Assembly: GCA_036785325.1 (NCBI GenBank)
Contig: JAXIVH010000038.1
Location: 1,381,501-1,445,500, forward strand
DNA length: 64,000 nucleotides
Direction of reading: 5' to 3'
Origin: Urophycis tenuis
Taxonomy: Eukaryota > Chordata > Actinopteri > Gadiformes > Phycidae
The notes beneath the pieces are model-generated. The model was not told where the DNA came from, ran no database searches, and worked only from the letters and a program-made list of their open reading frames with translations. Positions 9,526 through 23,793 of this stretch are shown here, piece after piece. The position numbers and the translations under genes were made by a program. Position 1 is the stretch's first letter; every line of letters starts with the position of its first letter.

Positions 9526-12310
9526 CTAGGTAGCCCTGGTTTGGCCAATCAGGGCCGGAGCTTGGTTCTTGTCCTCTGTTGGGTCCAGATGAACTAGCAG
9601 AAAACTGGGGTCACGAAGGACCGAGGCCAGCCGTGACAAAGCACTGCCTCCACGGTCCCCCAATGCAGCTATCCTCAGCGATGGGTGTCCAGACCTAGGA
9701 AAGACCAAGACCAGCCCCGACCAGCGGTGCCTTCCCAGTCGGTCCCAGGGTAGGAAAGGCCAAGGCCAGCCGCGACTAAGCACTGCCTCCCTGGCCCCTC
9801 CAGGACCCCATGCCGAACAGCCTGTTAATAACAATTCCTGTGCCCCATACACCGCGCGACTACAGAGATTGTGTAGGAAGTTGACCTTAGAGAAGACTCA
9901 ATGGCTTACTTTCCTCACCCAAAACAACAATTTCTTGGGGTAGTCTATTCTCGCCGTAGGTACTTCGGTAATGGGTTTTTTTGTGAAAAGTTTTCCGGAT
10001 GAAATGCATGCTGGGTAATTGTCTTCTTCCTCCAATATGTCAAGTGTAGGTTAAGGTTAGGGTAGATTTAGGGGTAGAGTTAGCAGTTAACCTTAACGTT
10101 AGGTTTGAAGTAAATGGGAGGGGTTGCGGTTAGGGTTAAGGTTAGGGCTGAGGTTAGGGTTAGGTATAAGGTTACGGTTTAGGGTTAAGGTTAGGGTTAA
10201 GGTTAGGGTTACGGTTAGGGCTAAGGTTAGGGCTAAGGTTAGAGTAAGGGTTAGGTTTAGCGTTACGGTTAGGGTAAGGTTAGGGTTAGGGTTAGAGGTT
10301 AGGGGTTAGGGGTTAGGGTTAAGATGAGGGCTGAGGTTAGGGTTAAGGTTAGGGCTGAGGTTAGGGTTAGGTTTAAGGTTAGGGATAAGGTTAGGGTTGG
10401 GGTTACGGCTGAGATTGGGGTTAAGGTTAGGGTTGAGGTTAGGGTTAGTGTTATGGATAAGGTTAGGTTAAGTGTTAGGGCCAAGGTTAGGGTTAAGGTT
10501 ATGGTTAAGATTAGGGTTAGGGCTAGAATTAGGGTTAGGGCTAAGGTTAGGGTTAGGGTTATGGCTGAGGTTAGGGTTAAGGTTAGGTTTGAGGTTAGTG
10601 TTAAGGTTAGGGCCAAGGTTAGGGTTAGGGTTAAGGTTAGGGTTAGGGCTAAGGTTAGGGTTAGGGTTATGGCTGAGGCTAGGGTTAGGGCTAAAGTTAG
10701 GGCAAAGGTTAGAGTTAGGGTTAGCGTTAGAGTTAGGGTAGGGTTAGTGTTGGAGGTTAGGGTAGGCTTAGGGTTAGAGTTAGAGTAGGGGTTAGGGTTA
10801 GAGTTAGAGTAGGGGTTAGGGTTAGTGTTAAGGCTAAGGTTAGGGGTTGAGGTTAGTGTTAAGATTAGGGCCAAGGTAAGGGTTAGTGTTAGGGTTGAGT
10901 TAGGGTTAGGGCTAAGGTTAGGCCTATGGTTAGGGTTGGGGTTGAGGTTATCCCTAGGGTTAGAGTTAGAGCTAGAGATTGAGGAAGGTAGAGTCAAGGT
11001 GAGACAGTCTGTACGGACTGAACTCACCCCCGCCGGATCGGGCTAGTACACTCTATCTCCCCCAACTCCCTCATTTCCATGAGGGAAGACAGGGGAGAAG
11101 AGATGGGAGGAGTATATATATTTAATATATATTTTTTTAGTAAATAAATACATCGAGAGACTCACAGCTGGAGTGGGTTTTAATCTTTGTATTCAAGGTT
11201 GTTCCTCCTCTTTTGATTCCTCGCTGGTGGTGCGTCGTCTCCACCTAGTGGTCGTTTTGTGAAGAAGAGTTATAGAAATAGAAATAGAAATACTCTATTG
11301 TTCCCAGGTTGGGAAATTGCATTAATAGGTAAGTAATAATAATAATAACAATAATAATAGGTGATTGCAATAGTTGGTAAGGTAATCTATATTTAATTTA
11401 TTTATTTATATTTGTATATTTATTTAGTCTATTTATTTATTCATTTTTGTTTATTTATTTATTTAGATAAAGAGGATCACAGCTGGAGTGAGTTTTTAGT
11501 CTTTGTGTTAAAGGCTGGTTGCCTTCTTTTGATTCTTCAGTGGTGGTCCATCGCCTCCATCTAGTGGTCGTTTTGTGAATAACAGTTGGTAAGGTAATAT
11601 AAATGGGTTGTGTAGAGAGCCCGTTCTTTCGATGGCCCTGGCTCGGTTAGGTTCGTTAGAGTTATCTCGATGACCCCCCCCCACCTCATCCAACGACTCG
11701 GTAGTTGAATAGGGGATCAAAGGCAGTTGCACTCGCCAATATCTAGTCATCCGCAGCTCTCTTTTCCCATATTACCAAGAATGAAGTAAAACGAAATGGT
11801 TATCTGTCTTGTTGTGATATAACCGCTGATTTGGAGATATAGACTTGTTTTTCCTTTTCCCAAAGGTTTTCTTTGTTCCAAGATGAAGGTCAATCTAGTT
11901 TGATTGAAGGTACTTCCAATGCATTGGTATATTTACTTATTTGAATAAAGACGAGTCACAGCTGGAGTGAGACTTTTCTTTTCCATTTCTATTTTAGTAT
12001 AAACGTGCTATCGAAATATTAGGACACGTCATCAGTATTGGACCGTGGGATCATAGGGTGTTTCTGGCCATTGTCACTATACACCCTCACCCAAGGGAGG
12101 CCCCCCCGAGAGTGATCAATTCTCAAGGTGTGTCGTTTCCGAAATGGAATTGGTATTGGGTTTAAGCTTTTTTAGGAGTGATCATTTGTTGAGGTAACGT
12201 CGAGGTAAGTAAAGGTAAGTAAAACACTTTTTAGGATACATTGTTTTGGTTATGGAGAGGAGGGGGCACATACTTACCCCCTGACCAGCACAAACCAGTT
12301 GTTAACACCG
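9526..12310 (+). repeat. Tandem unit U4, long form L (2785 bp)
   Basis: L unit with an expanded TAA microsatellite (includes an ACA interruption near 11347) and the private CAGTATTGGACCGTGGG variant near 12034. That variant is shared with the units at 29952, 34809 and 55150, marking common ancestry. Confidence 0.9.
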
Positions 12311-14384
12311 CTAGGTAGCCCTGGTTTGGCCAATCAGGGCCGGAGCTTGGTTCTTGTCCTCTGTTGGGTCCAGATGAACTAGCAGAAAACTGGGGTCACG
12401 AAGGATCGAGGCCAGCCATGACAAAGCACTGCCTCCACGGTCCCCCAATGCAGCTATCCTCAGCGATGGGTGTCCAGACCTAGGAAAGACCAAGACCAGC
12501 CCCGACCAGCGGTGCCTTCCCAGTCGGTCCCAGGGTAGGAAAGGCCAAGGCCAGCCGCGACTAAGCACTGCCTCCCTGGCCCCTCCAGGACCCCATGCCG
12601 AACAGCCTGTTAATAACAATTCCTGTGCCCCATACACCGCGCGACTACAGAGATTGTGTAGGAAGTTGACCTTAGAGAAGACTCAATGGCTTACTTTCCT
12701 CACCCAAAACAACAATTTCTTGGGGTAGTCTATTCTCGCCGTAGGTACTTCGGTAATGGGTTTTTTTGTGAAAAGTTTTCCGGATGAAATGCATGCTGGG
12801 TAATTGTCTTCTTCCTCCAATATGTCAAGTGTAGGTTAAGGTTAGGGTAGATTTAGGGGTAGAGTTAGCAGTTAACCTTAACGTTAGGTTTGAAGTAAAT
12901 GGGAGGGGTTGCGGTTAGGGTTAAGGTTAGGGCTGAGGTTAGGGTTAGGTATAAGGTTACGGTTTAGGGTTAAGGTTAGGGTTAAGGTTAGGGTTACGGT
13001 TAGGGCTAAGGTTAGGGCTAAGGTTAGAGTAAGGGTTAGGTTTAGCGTTACGGTTAGGGTAAGGTTAGGGTTAGGGTTAGAGGTTAGGGGTTAGGGGTTA
13101 GGGTTAAGATGAGGGCTGAGGTTAGGGTTAAGGTTAGGGCTGAGGTTAGGGTTAGGTTTAAGGTTAGGGATAATGTTAGGGTTGGGGTTACGGCTGAGAT
13201 TGGGGTTAAGGTTAGGGTTGAGGTTAGGGTTAGTGTTATGGATAAGGTTAGGTTAAGTGTTAGGGCCAAGGTTAGGGTTAAGGTTATGGTTAAGATTAGG
13301 GTTAGGGCTAGAATTAGGGTTAGGGCTAAGGTTAGTGTTAGGGTTATGGCTGAGGTTAGGGTTAAGGTTAGGTTTGAGGTTAGTGTTAAGGTTAGGGCCA
13401 AGGTTAGGGTTAGGGTTAAGGTTAGGGTTAGGGCTAAGGTTAGGGTTAGGTTTATGGCTGAGGCTAGGGTTAGGGCTAAAGTTAGGGCAAAGGTTAGAGT
13501 TAGGGTTAGCGTTAGAGTTAGGGTAGGGTTAGTGTTGGAGGTTAGGGTAGGCTTAGGGTTAGAGTTAGAGTAGGGGTTAGGGTTAGAGTTAGAGTAGGGG
13601 TTAGGGTTAGTGTTAAGGCTAAGGTTAGGGGTTGAGGTTAGTGTTAAGATTAGGGCCAAGGTAAGGGTTAGTGTTAGGGTTGAGTTAGGGTAAGGGCTAA
13701 GGTTAGGCCTATGGTTAGGGTTGGGTTCGTTAGAGTTATCTCGATGACCCCCCCCCACCTCATCCAACGACTCGGTAGTTGAATAGGGGATCAAAGGCAG
13801 TTGCACTCGCCAATATCTAGTCATCCGCAGCTCTCTTTTCCCATATTACCAAGAATGAAGTAAAACGAAATGGTTATCTGTCTTGTTGTGATATAACCGC
13901 TGATTTGGAGATATAGACTTGTTTTTCCTTTTCCCAAAGGTTTTCTTTGTTCCAAGATGGAGGTCAATCTAGTTTGATTGAAGGTACTTCCAATGCATTG
14001 GTATATTTACTTATTTGAATAAAGACGAGTCACAGCTGGAGTGAGACTTTTCTTTTCCATTTCTATTTTAGTATAAACGTGCTATCGAAATATTAGGACA
14101 CGTCATCAGTAGTGGACCCTGGGATCATAGGGTGTTTCTGGCCATTGTCACTATACACCCTCACCCAAGGGAGGCCCCCCCGAGAGTGATCAATTCTCAA
14201 GGTGTGTCGTTTCCGAAATGGAATTGGTATTGGGTTTAAGCTTTTTTAGGAGTGATCATTTGTTGAGGTAACGTCGAGGTAAGTAAAGGTAAGTAAAACA
14301 CTTTTTAGGATACATTGTTTTGGTTATGGAGAGGAGGGGGCACATACTTACCCCCTGACCAGCACAAACCAGTTGTTAACACCG
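12311..14384 (+). repeat. Tandem unit U5, short form S-B (2074 bp)
   Basis: Carries 'ggatcgaggccagccatgac' in the GC block and GATAATGTTAGGG in the telomere block. The first is shared with 57916-59989 and the second also with 32735-34808. It is the start of a block repeated at offset 45605. One private change is GGGTAAGGGC near 13689. Confidence 0.9.
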
Positions 14385-17164
14385 CTAGGTAGCCCTGGTT
14401 TGGCCAATCAGGGCCGGAGCTTGGTTCTTGTCCTCTGTTGGGTCCAGATGAACTAGCAGAAAACTGGGGTCACGAAGGACCGAGGCCAGCCGTGACAAAG
14501 CACTGCCTCCACGGTCCCCCAATGCAGCTATCCTCAGCGATGGGTGTCCAGACCTAGGAAAGACCAAGACCAGCCCCGACCAGCGGTGCCTTCCCAGTCG
14601 GTCCCAGGGTAGGAAAGGCCAAGGCCAGCCGCGACTAAGCACTGCCTCCCTGGCCCCTCCAGGACCCCATGCCGAACAGCCTGTTAATAACAATTCCTGT
14701 GCCCCATACACCGCGCGACTACAGAGATTGTGTAGGAAGTTGACCTTAGAGAAGACTCAATGGCTTACTTTCCTCACCCAAAACAACAATTTCTTGGGGT
14801 AGTCTATTCTCGCCGTAGGTACTTCGGTAATGGGTTTTTTTGTGAAAAGTTTTCCGGATGAAATGCATGCTGGGTAATTGTCTTCTTCCTCCAATATGTC
14901 AAGTGTAGGTTAAGGTTAGGGTAGATTTAGGGGTAGAGTTAGCAGTTAACCTTAACGTTAGGTTTGAAGTAAATGGGAGGGGTTGCGGTTAGGGTTAAGG
15001 TTAGGGCTGAGGTTAGGGTTAGGTATAAGGTTACGGTTTAGGGTTAAGGTTAGGGTTAAGGTTAGGGTTACGGTTAGGGCTAAGGTTAGGGCTAAGGTTA
15101 GAGTAAGGGTTAGGGTTAGCGTTACGGTTAGGGTAAGGTTAGGGTTAGGGTTAGAGGTTAGGGGTTAGGGGTTAGGGTTAAGATGAGGGCTGAGGTTAGG
15201 GTTAAGGTTAGGGCTGAGGTTAGGGTTAGGTTTAAGGTTAGGGATAAGGTTAGGGTTGGGGTTACGGCTGAGATTGGGGTTAAGGTTAGGGTTGAGGTTA
15301 GGGTTAGTGTTATGGATAAGGTTAGGTTAAGTGTTAGGGCCAAGGTTAGGGTTAAGGTTATGGTTAAGATTAGGGTTAGGGCTAGAATTAGGGTTAGGGC
15401 TAAGGTTAGGGTTAGGGTTATGGCTGAGGTTAGGGTTAAGGTTAGGTTTGAGGTTAGGGTTAGTGTTAAGGTTAGGGCCAAGGTTAGGGTTAGGGTTAAG
15501 GTTAGGGTTAGGGCTAAGGTTAGGGTTAGGGTTATGGCTGAGGCTAGGGTTAGGGCTAAAGTTAGGGCAAAGGTTAGAGTTAGGGTTAGCGTTAGAGTTA
15601 GGGTAGGGTTAGTGTTGGAGGTTAGGGTAGGCTTAGGGTTAGAGTTAGAGTAGGGGTTAGGGTTAGAGTTAGAGTAGGGGTTAGGGTTAGTGTAAGGCTA
15701 AGGTTAGGGGTTGAGGTTAGTGTTAAGATTAGGGCCAAGGTAAGGGTTAGTGTTAGGGTTGAGTTAGGGTTAGGGCTAAGGTTAGGCCTATGGTTAGGGT
15801 TGGGGTTGAGGTTATCCCTAGGGTTAGAGTTAGAGCTAGAGATTGAGGAAGGTAGAGTCAAGGTGAGACAGTCTGTACGGACTGAACTCACCCCCGCCGG
15901 ATCGGGCTAGTACACTCTATCTCCCCCAACTCCCTCATTTCCATGAGGGAAGACAGGGGAGAAGAGATGGGAGGAGTATATATATTTAATATATATTTTT
16001 TTAGTAAATAAATACATCGAGAGACTCACCGCTGGAGTGGGTTTTAATCTTTGTATTCAAGGTTGTTCCTCCTCTTTTGATTCCTCGCTGGTGGTGCGTC
16101 GTCTCCACCTAGTGGTCGTTTTGTGAAGAAGAGTTATAGAAATAGAAATAGAAATACTCTATTGTTCCCAGGTTGGGAAATTGCATTAATAGGTAAGTAA
16201 TAATAATAATAATAGGTAATTGCAATAGTTGGTAAGGTAATCTATATTTAATTTATTTATTTATATTTGTATATTTATTTAGTCTATTTATTTATTCATT
16301 TTTGTTTATTTATTTATTTAGATAAAGAAGATCACAGCTGGAGTGAGTTTTTAGTCTTTGTGTTAAAGGCTGGTTGCCTTCTTTTGATTCTTCAGTGGTG
16401 GTCCATCGCCTCCATCTAGTGGTCGTTTTGTGAATAACAGTTGGTAAGGTAATATAAATGGGTTGTGTAGAGAGCCCGTTCTTTCGATGGCCCTGGCTCG
16501 ATTAGGTTCGTTAGAGTTATCTCGATGACCCCCCCCACCTCATCCAACGACTCGGTTGTTGAATAGGGGATCAAAGGCAGTTGCACTCGCCAATATCTAG
16601 TCATCCGCAGCTCTCTTTTCCCATATTACCAAGAATGAAGTAAAACGAAATGGTTATCTGTCTTGTTGTGATATAACCGCTGATTTGGAGATATAGACTT
16701 GTTTTTCCTTTTCCCAAAGGTTTTCTTTGTTCCAAGATGGAGGTCAATCTAGTTTGATTGAAGGTACTTCCAATGCATTGGTATATTTACTTATTTGAAT
16801 AAAGACGAGTCACAGCTGGAGTGAGACTTTTCTTTTCCATTTCTATTTTAGTATAAACGTGCTATCGAAATATTAGGACACGTCATCAGTAGTGGACCCT
16901 GGGATCATAGGGTGTTTCTGGCCATTGTCACTATACACCCTCACCCAAGGGAGGCCCCCCCGAGAGTGATCAATTCTCAAGGTGTGTCGTTTCCGAAATG
17001 GAATTGGTATTGGGTTTAAGCTTTTTTAGGAGTGATCATTTGTTGAGGTAACGTCGAGGTAAGTAAAGGTAAGTAAAACACTTTTTAGGATACATTGTTT
17101 TGGTTATGGAGAGGAGGGGGCACATACTTACCCCCTGACCAGCACAAACCAGTTGTTAACACCG
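14385..17164 (+). repeat. Tandem unit U6, long form L (2780 bp)
   Basis: Carries a 6-bp gain (an extra AGGGTT before TTAGTG near 15458) and a 2-bp loss (AGTGTAAGGC near 15691), plus CTCGATTAGG near 16498. The same set occurs at 34809-37588 and 59990-62769. Confidence 0.9.
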
Positions 17165-19263
17165 CTAGGTAGCCCTGGTTTGGCCAATCAGGGCCGGAGC
17201 TTGGTTCTTGTCCTCTGTTGGGTCCAGATGAACTAGCAGAAAACTGGGGTCACGAAGGACCGAGGCCAGCCGTGACAAAGCACTGCCTCCACGGTCCCCC
17301 AATGCAGCTATCCTCAGCGATGGGTGTCCAGACCTAGGAAAGACCAAGACCAGCCCCGACCAGCGGTGCCTTCCCAGTCGGTCCCAGGGTAGGAAAGGCC
17401 AAGGCCAGCCGCGACTAAGCACTGCCTCCCTGGCCCCTCCAGGACCCCATGCCGAACAGCCTGTTAATAACAATTCCTGTGCCCCATACACCGCGCGACT
17501 ACAGAGATTGTGTAGGAAGTTGACCTTAGAGAAGACTCAATGGCTTACTTTCCTCACCCAAAACAACAATTTCTTGGGGTAGTCTATTCTCGCCGTAGGT
17601 ACTTTGGTAATGTTTTTTTTTGTGAAAAGTTTTCCGGATGAAATGCATGCTGGGTAATTGTATTCTTCCTCCAATATGTCAAGTGTAGGTTAAGGTTAGG
17701 GTAGATTTAGGGGTAGAGTTAGCAGTTAACCTTAACGTTAGGTTTGAAGTAAATGGGAGGGGTTGCGGTTAGGGTTAAGGTTAGGGCTGAGGTTAGGGTT
17801 AGGTATAAGGTTACGGTTTAGGGTTAAGGTTAGGGTTAAGATTAGGGTTACGGTTAGGGCTAAGGTTAGGGCTAAGGTTAGAGTAAGGGTTAAGGTTAGC
17901 GTTACGGTTAGGGTAAGGTTAGGGTTAGGGTTAGAGGTTAGGGGTTAGGGGTTAGGGTTAAGATGAGGGCTGAGGTTAGGGTTAAGGTTAGGGGTTAGGG
18001 TTAAGATGAGGGCTGAGGTTAGGGTTAAGGTTAGGGCTGAGATTAGGGTTAGGTTTAAGGTTATGGATAAGGTTAGGGTTGGGGTTACGGCTGAGATTGG
18101 GGTTAAGGTTAGGGTTGAGGTTAGGGTTAGTGTTATGGATAAGGTTAGGTTAAGTGTTAGGGCCAAGGTTAGGGTTAAGGTTATGGTTAAGATTAGGGTT
18201 AGGGCTAGAATTAGGGTTAGGGCTAAGGTTAGGGTTAGGGTTATGGCTGAGGTTAGGGTTAAGGTTAGATTTGAGGTTAGTGTTAAGGTTAGGGCCAAGG
18301 TTAGGGTTAGGGCTAAGGTTAGGGTTAGGGTTATGGCTGAGGCTAGGGTTAGGGCTAAAGTTAGGGCAAAGGTTAGAGTTAGGGTTAGCGTTAGAGTTAG
18401 GGTAGGGTTAGTGTTGGAGGTTAGGGTAGGCTTAGGGTTAGAGTTAGAGTAGGGGTTAGGGTTAGAGTTAGAGTAGGGGTTAGGGTTAGTGTTAAGGCTA
18501 AGGTTAGGGGTTGAGGTTAGTGTTAAGATTAGGGCCAAGGTAAGGGTTAGTGTTAGGGTTGAGTTAGGGTTAGGGCTAAGGTTAGGCCTATGGTTAGGGT
18601 TTGGTTCGTTAGAGTTATCTCGATGACCCCCCCCCACCTCATCCAACGACTCGGTAGTTGAATAGGGGATCAAAGGCAGTTGCACTCGCCAATATCTAGT
18701 CATCCGCAGCTCTCTTTTCCCATATTACCAAGAATGAAGTAAAACGAAATGGTTATCTGTCTTGTTGTGATATAACCGCTGATTTGGAGATATAGACTTG
18801 TTTTTCCTTTTCCCAAAGGTTTTCTTTGTTCCAAGATGGAGGTCAATCTAGTTTGATTGAAGGTACTTCCAATGCATTGGTATATTTACTTATTTGAATA
18901 AAGACGAGTCACAGCTGGAGTGAGACTTTTCTTTTCCATTTCTATTTTAGTATAAACGTGCTATCGAAATATTAGGACACGTCATCAGTAGTGGACCCTG
19001 GGATCATAGGGTGTTTCTGGCCATTGTCACTATACACCCTCACCCAAGGGAGGCCCCCCCGAGAGTGATCAATTCTCAAGGTGTGTCGTTTCCGAAATGG
19101 AATTGGTATTGGGTTTAAGCTTTTTTAGGAGTGATCATTTGTTGAGGTAACGTCGAGGTAAGTAAAGGTAAGTAAAACACTTTTTAGGATACATTGTTTT
19201 GGTTATGGAGAGGAGGGGGCACATACTTACCCCCTGACCAGCACAAACCAGTTGTTAACACCG
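17165..19263 (+). repeat. Tandem unit U7, short form S-A (2099 bp)
   Basis: S-A unit with the private GTTAAGATTAGGG change near 17838. The last, incomplete unit (62770 on) has the same change, supporting the 45605-bp offset duplication. Confidence 0.9.
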
Positions 19264-21337
19264 CTAGGTAGCCCTGGTTTGGCCAATCAGGGCCGGAGCT
19301 TGGTTCTTGTCCTCTGTTGGGTCCAGATGAACTAGCAGAAAACTGGGGTCACGAAGGACCGAGGCCAGCCGTGACAAAGCACTGCCTCCACGGTCCCCCA
19401 ATGCAGCTATCCTCAGCGATGGGTGTCCAGACCTAGGAAAGACCAAGACCAGCCCCGACCAGCGGTGCCTTCCCAGTCGGTCCCAGGGTAGGAAAGGCCA
19501 AGGCCAGCCGCGACTAAGCACTGCCTCCCTGGCCCCTCCAGGACCCCATGCCGAACAGCCTGTTAATAACAATTCCTGTGCCCCATACACCGCGCGACTA
19601 CAGAGATTGTGTAGGAAGTTGACCTTAGAGAAGACTCAATGGCTTACTTTCCTCACCCAAAACAACAATTTCTTGGGGTAGTCTATTCTCGCCGTAGGTA
19701 CTTCGGTAATGGGTTTTTTTGTGAAAAGTTTTCCGGATGAAATGCATGCTGGGTAATTGTCTTCTTCCTCCAATATGTCAAGTGTAGGTTAAGGTTAGGG
19801 TAGATTTAGGGGTAGAGTTAGCAGTTAACCTTAACGTTAGGTTTGAAGTAAATGGGAGGGGTTGCGGTTAGGGTTAAGGTTAGGGCTGAGGTTAGGGTTA
19901 GGTATAAGGTTACGGTTTAGGGTTAAGGTTAGGGTTAAGGTTAGGGTTACGGTTAGGGCTAAGGTTAGGGCTAAGGTTAGAGTAAGGGTTAGGTTTAGCG
20001 TTACGGTTAGGGTAAGGTTAGGGTTAGGGTTAGAGGTTAGGGGTTAGGGGTTAGGGTTAAGATGAGGGCTGAGGTTAGGGTTAAGGTTAGGGCTGAGGTT
20101 AGGGTTAGGTTTAAGGTTAGGGATAAGGTTAGGGTTGGGGTTACGGCTGAGATTGGGGTTAAGGTTAGGGTTGAGGTTAGGGTTAGTGTTATGGATAAGG
20201 TTAGGTTAAGTGTTAGGGCCAAGGTTAGGGTTAAGGTTATGGTTAAGATTAGGGTTAGGGCTAGAATTAGGGTTAGGGCTAAGGTTAGGGTTAGGGTTAT
20301 GGCTGAGGTTAGGGTTAAGGTTAGGTTTGAGGTTAGTGTTAAGGTTAGGGCCAAGGTTAGGGTTAGGGTTAAGGTTAGGGTTAGGGCTAAGGTTAGGGTT
20401 AGGGTTATGGCTGAGGCTAGGGTTAGGGCTAAAGTTAGGGCAAAGGTTAGAGTTAGGGTTAGCGTTAGAGTTAGGGTAGGGTTAGTGTTGGAGGTTAGGG
20501 TAGGCTTAGGGTTAGAGTTAGAGTAGGGGTTAGGGTTAGAGTTAGAGTAGGGGTTAGGGTTAGTGTTAAGGCTAAGGTTAGGGGTTGAGGTTAGTGTTAA
20601 GATTAGGGCCAAGGTAAGGGTTAGTGTTAGGGTTGAGTTAGGGTTAGGGCTAAGGTTAGGCCTATGGTTAGGGTTGGGTTCGTTAGAGTTATCTCGATGA
20701 CCCCCCCCCACCTCATCCAACGACTCGGTAGTTGAATAGGGGATCAAAGGCAGTTGCACTCGCCAATATCTAGTCATCCGCAGCTCTCTTTTCCCATATT
20801 ACCAAGAATGAAGTAAAACGAAATGGTTATCTGTCTTGTTGTGATATAACCGCTGATTTGGAGATATAGACTTGTTTTTCCTTTTCCCAAAGGTTTTCTT
20901 TGTTCCAAGATGGAGGTCAATCTAGTTTGATTGAAGGTACTTCCAATGCATTGGTATATTTACTTATTTGAATAAAGACGAGTCACAGCTGGAGTGAGAC
21001 TTTTCTTTTCCATTTCTATTTTAGTATAAACGTGCTATCGAAATATTAGGACACGTCATCAGTAGTGGACCCTGGGATCATAGGGTGTTTCTGGCCATTG
21101 TCACTATACACCCTCACCCAAGGGAGGCCCCCCCGAGAGTGATCAATTCTCAAGGTGTGTCGTTTCCGAAATGGAATTGGTATTGGGTTTAAGCTTTTTT
21201 AGGAGTGATCATTTGTTGAGGTAACGTCGAGGTAAGTAAAGGTAAGTAAAACACTTTTTAGGATACATTGTTTTGGTTATGGAGAGGAGGGGGCACATAC
21301 TTACCCCCTGACCAGCACAAACCAGTTGTTAACACCG
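19264..21337 (+). repeat. Tandem unit U8, short form S-B (2074 bp)
   Basis: S-B unit with the AGGTTTAGCG variant. It corresponds at offset 18325 to the unit at 37589-39662. Confidence 0.88.
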
Positions 21338-23602
21338 CTAGGTAGCCCTGGTTTGGCCAATCAGGGCCGGAGCTTGGTTCTTGTCCTCTGTTGGGTCCAG
21401 ATGAACTAGCAGAAAACTGGGGTCACGAAGGACCGAGGCCAGCCGTGACAAAGCACTGCCTCCACGGTCCCCCAATGCAGCTATCCTCAGCGATGGGTGT
21501 CCAGACCTAGGAAAGACCAAGACCAGCCCCGACCAGCGGTGCCTTCCCAGTCGGTCCCAGGGTAGGAAAGGCCAAGGCCAGCCGCGACTAAGCACTGCCT
21601 CCCTGGCCCCTCCAGGACCCCATGCCGAACAGCCTGTTAATAACAATTCCTGTGCCCCATACACCGCGCGACTACAGAGATTGTGTAGGAAGTTGACCTT
21701 AGAGAAGACTCAATGGCTTACTTTCCTCACCCAAAACAACAATTTCTTGGGGTAGTCTATTCTCGCCGTAGGTACTTCGGTAATGGGTTTTTTTGTGAAA
21801 AGTTTTCCGGATGAAATGCATGCTGGGTAATTGTCTTCTTCCTCCAATATGTCAAGTGTAGGTTAAGGTTAGGGTAGATTTAGGGGTAGAGTTAGCAGTT
21901 AACCTTAACGTTAGGTTTGAAGTAAATGGGAGGGGTTGCGGTTAGGGTTAAGGTTAGGGCTGAGGTTAGGGTTAGGTATAAGGTTACGGTTTAGGGTTAA
22001 GGTTAGGGTTAAGGTTAGGGTTACGGTTAGGGCTAAGGTTAGGGCTAAGGTTAGAGTAAGGGTTAGGGTTAGCGTTACGGTTAGGGTAAGGTTAGGGTTA
22101 GGGTTAGAGGTTAGGGGTTAGGGGTTAGGGTTAAGATGAGGGCTGAGGTTAGGGTTAAGGTTAGGGCTGAGGTTAGGGTTAGGTTTAAGGTTAGGGATAA
22201 GGTTAGGGTTGGGGTTACGGCTGAGATTGGGGTTAAGGTTAGGGTTGAGGTTAGGGTTAGTGTTATGGATAAGGTTAGGTTAAGTGTTAGGGCCAAGGTT
22301 AGGGTTAAGGTTATGGTTAAGATTAGGGTTAGGGCTAGAATTAGGGTTAGGGCTAAGGTTAGGGTTAGGGTTATGGCTGAGGTTAGGGTTAAGGTTAGGT
22401 TTGAGGTTAGTGTTAAGGTTAGGGCCAAGGTTAGGGTTAGGGTTAAGGTTAGGGTTAGGGCTAAGGTTAGGGTTAGGGTTATGGCTGAGGCTAGGGTTAG
22501 GGCTAAAGTTAGGGCAAAGGTTAGAGTGGGGTTAGCGTTAGAGTTAGGGTAGGGTTAGTGTTGGAGGTTAGGGTAGGCTTAGGGTTAGAGTTAGAGTAGG
22601 GGTTAGGGTTAGAGTTAGAGTAGGGGTTAGGGTTAGTGTTAAGGCTAAGGTTAGGGGTTGAGGTTAGTGTTAAGATTAGGGCCAAGATAAGGGTTAGTGT
22701 TAGGGTTGAGTTAGGGTTAGGGCTAAGGTTAGGCCTATGGTTAGGGTTGGGGTTGAGGTTATCCCTAGGGTTAGAGTTAGAGCTAGAGATTGAGGAAGGT
22801 AGAGTCAAGGTGAGACAGTCTGTACGGACTGAACTCACCCCCGCCGGATCGGGCTAGTACACTCTATCTCCCCCAACTCCCTCATTTCCATGAGGGAAGA
22901 CAGGGGAGAAGAGATGGGAGGAGTATATATATTTAATATATATTTTTTTAGTAAATAAATACATCGAGAGACTCACCGCTGGAGTGGGTTTTAATCTTTG
23001 TATTCAAGGTTGTTCCTCCTCTTTTGATTCCTCGCTGGTGGTGCGTCGTCTCCACCTAGTGGTCGTTTTGTGAAGAAGAGTTATAGAAATAGAAATAGAA
23101 ATACTCTATTGTTCCCAGGTTGGGAAATTGCATTAATAGGTAAGTAATAATAATAATAATAGGTAATTGCAATAGTTGGTAAGGTAATCTATATTTAATT
23201 TATTTATTTATATTTGTATATTTATTTAGTCTATTTATTTATTCATTTTTGTTTATTTATTTATTTAGATAAAGAGGATCACAGCTGGAGTGAGTTTTTA
23301 GTCTTTGTGTTAAAGGCTGGTTGCCTTCTTTTGATTCTTCAGTGGTGGTCCATCGCCTCCATCTAGTGGTCGTTTTGTGAATAACAGTTGGTAAGGTAAT
23401 ATAAATGGGTTGTGTAGAGAGCCCGTTCTTTCGATGGCCCTGGCTCGGTTAGGTTCGTTAGAGTTATCTCGATGACCCCCCCCACCTCATCCAACGACTC
23501 GGTAGTTGAATAGGGGATCAAAGGCAGTTGCACTCGCCAATATCTAGTCATCCGCAGCTCTCTTTTCCCATATTACCAAGAATGAAGTAAAACGAAATGG
23601 TT

Positions 23603-23793
23603 CTCTTTCATAATATTCGTTTCGATGTCTCACTATGGGATGCACGCCCCCGCTGCATACCTCAGAAGCATTTATCTCATTACGCCAATCCCGATTGGCT
23701 GGTGAAACGTGTCCGTCCGCACCAGGTAGTCCCACCTACCTTAAATAACTCATGCGGACGGCATCACGTCATTCAAACACCTCTTCTCACTCG
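23603..23793 (+). repeat. DIRS left inverted terminal repeat
   Basis: From about 23625 to 23793 it is the reverse complement of the right terminal repeat, with a 6-base gap near 23777 (right copy has an extra ATAAGC-type insertion). The outer 20-odd bases (TTTCATAATATTCGTTTCG) differ from the right end. The repeat contains perfect short hairpins: GCCAATC and GATTGGC (23684-23699), and arms CCGTCCGCA and TGCGGACGG (23713-23721 with 23753-23761) enclosing AGGTAG and CTACCT (23724-23729 with 23736-23741). The left repeat presumably holds the promoter; I see no clear TATA box. Confidence 0.9.
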
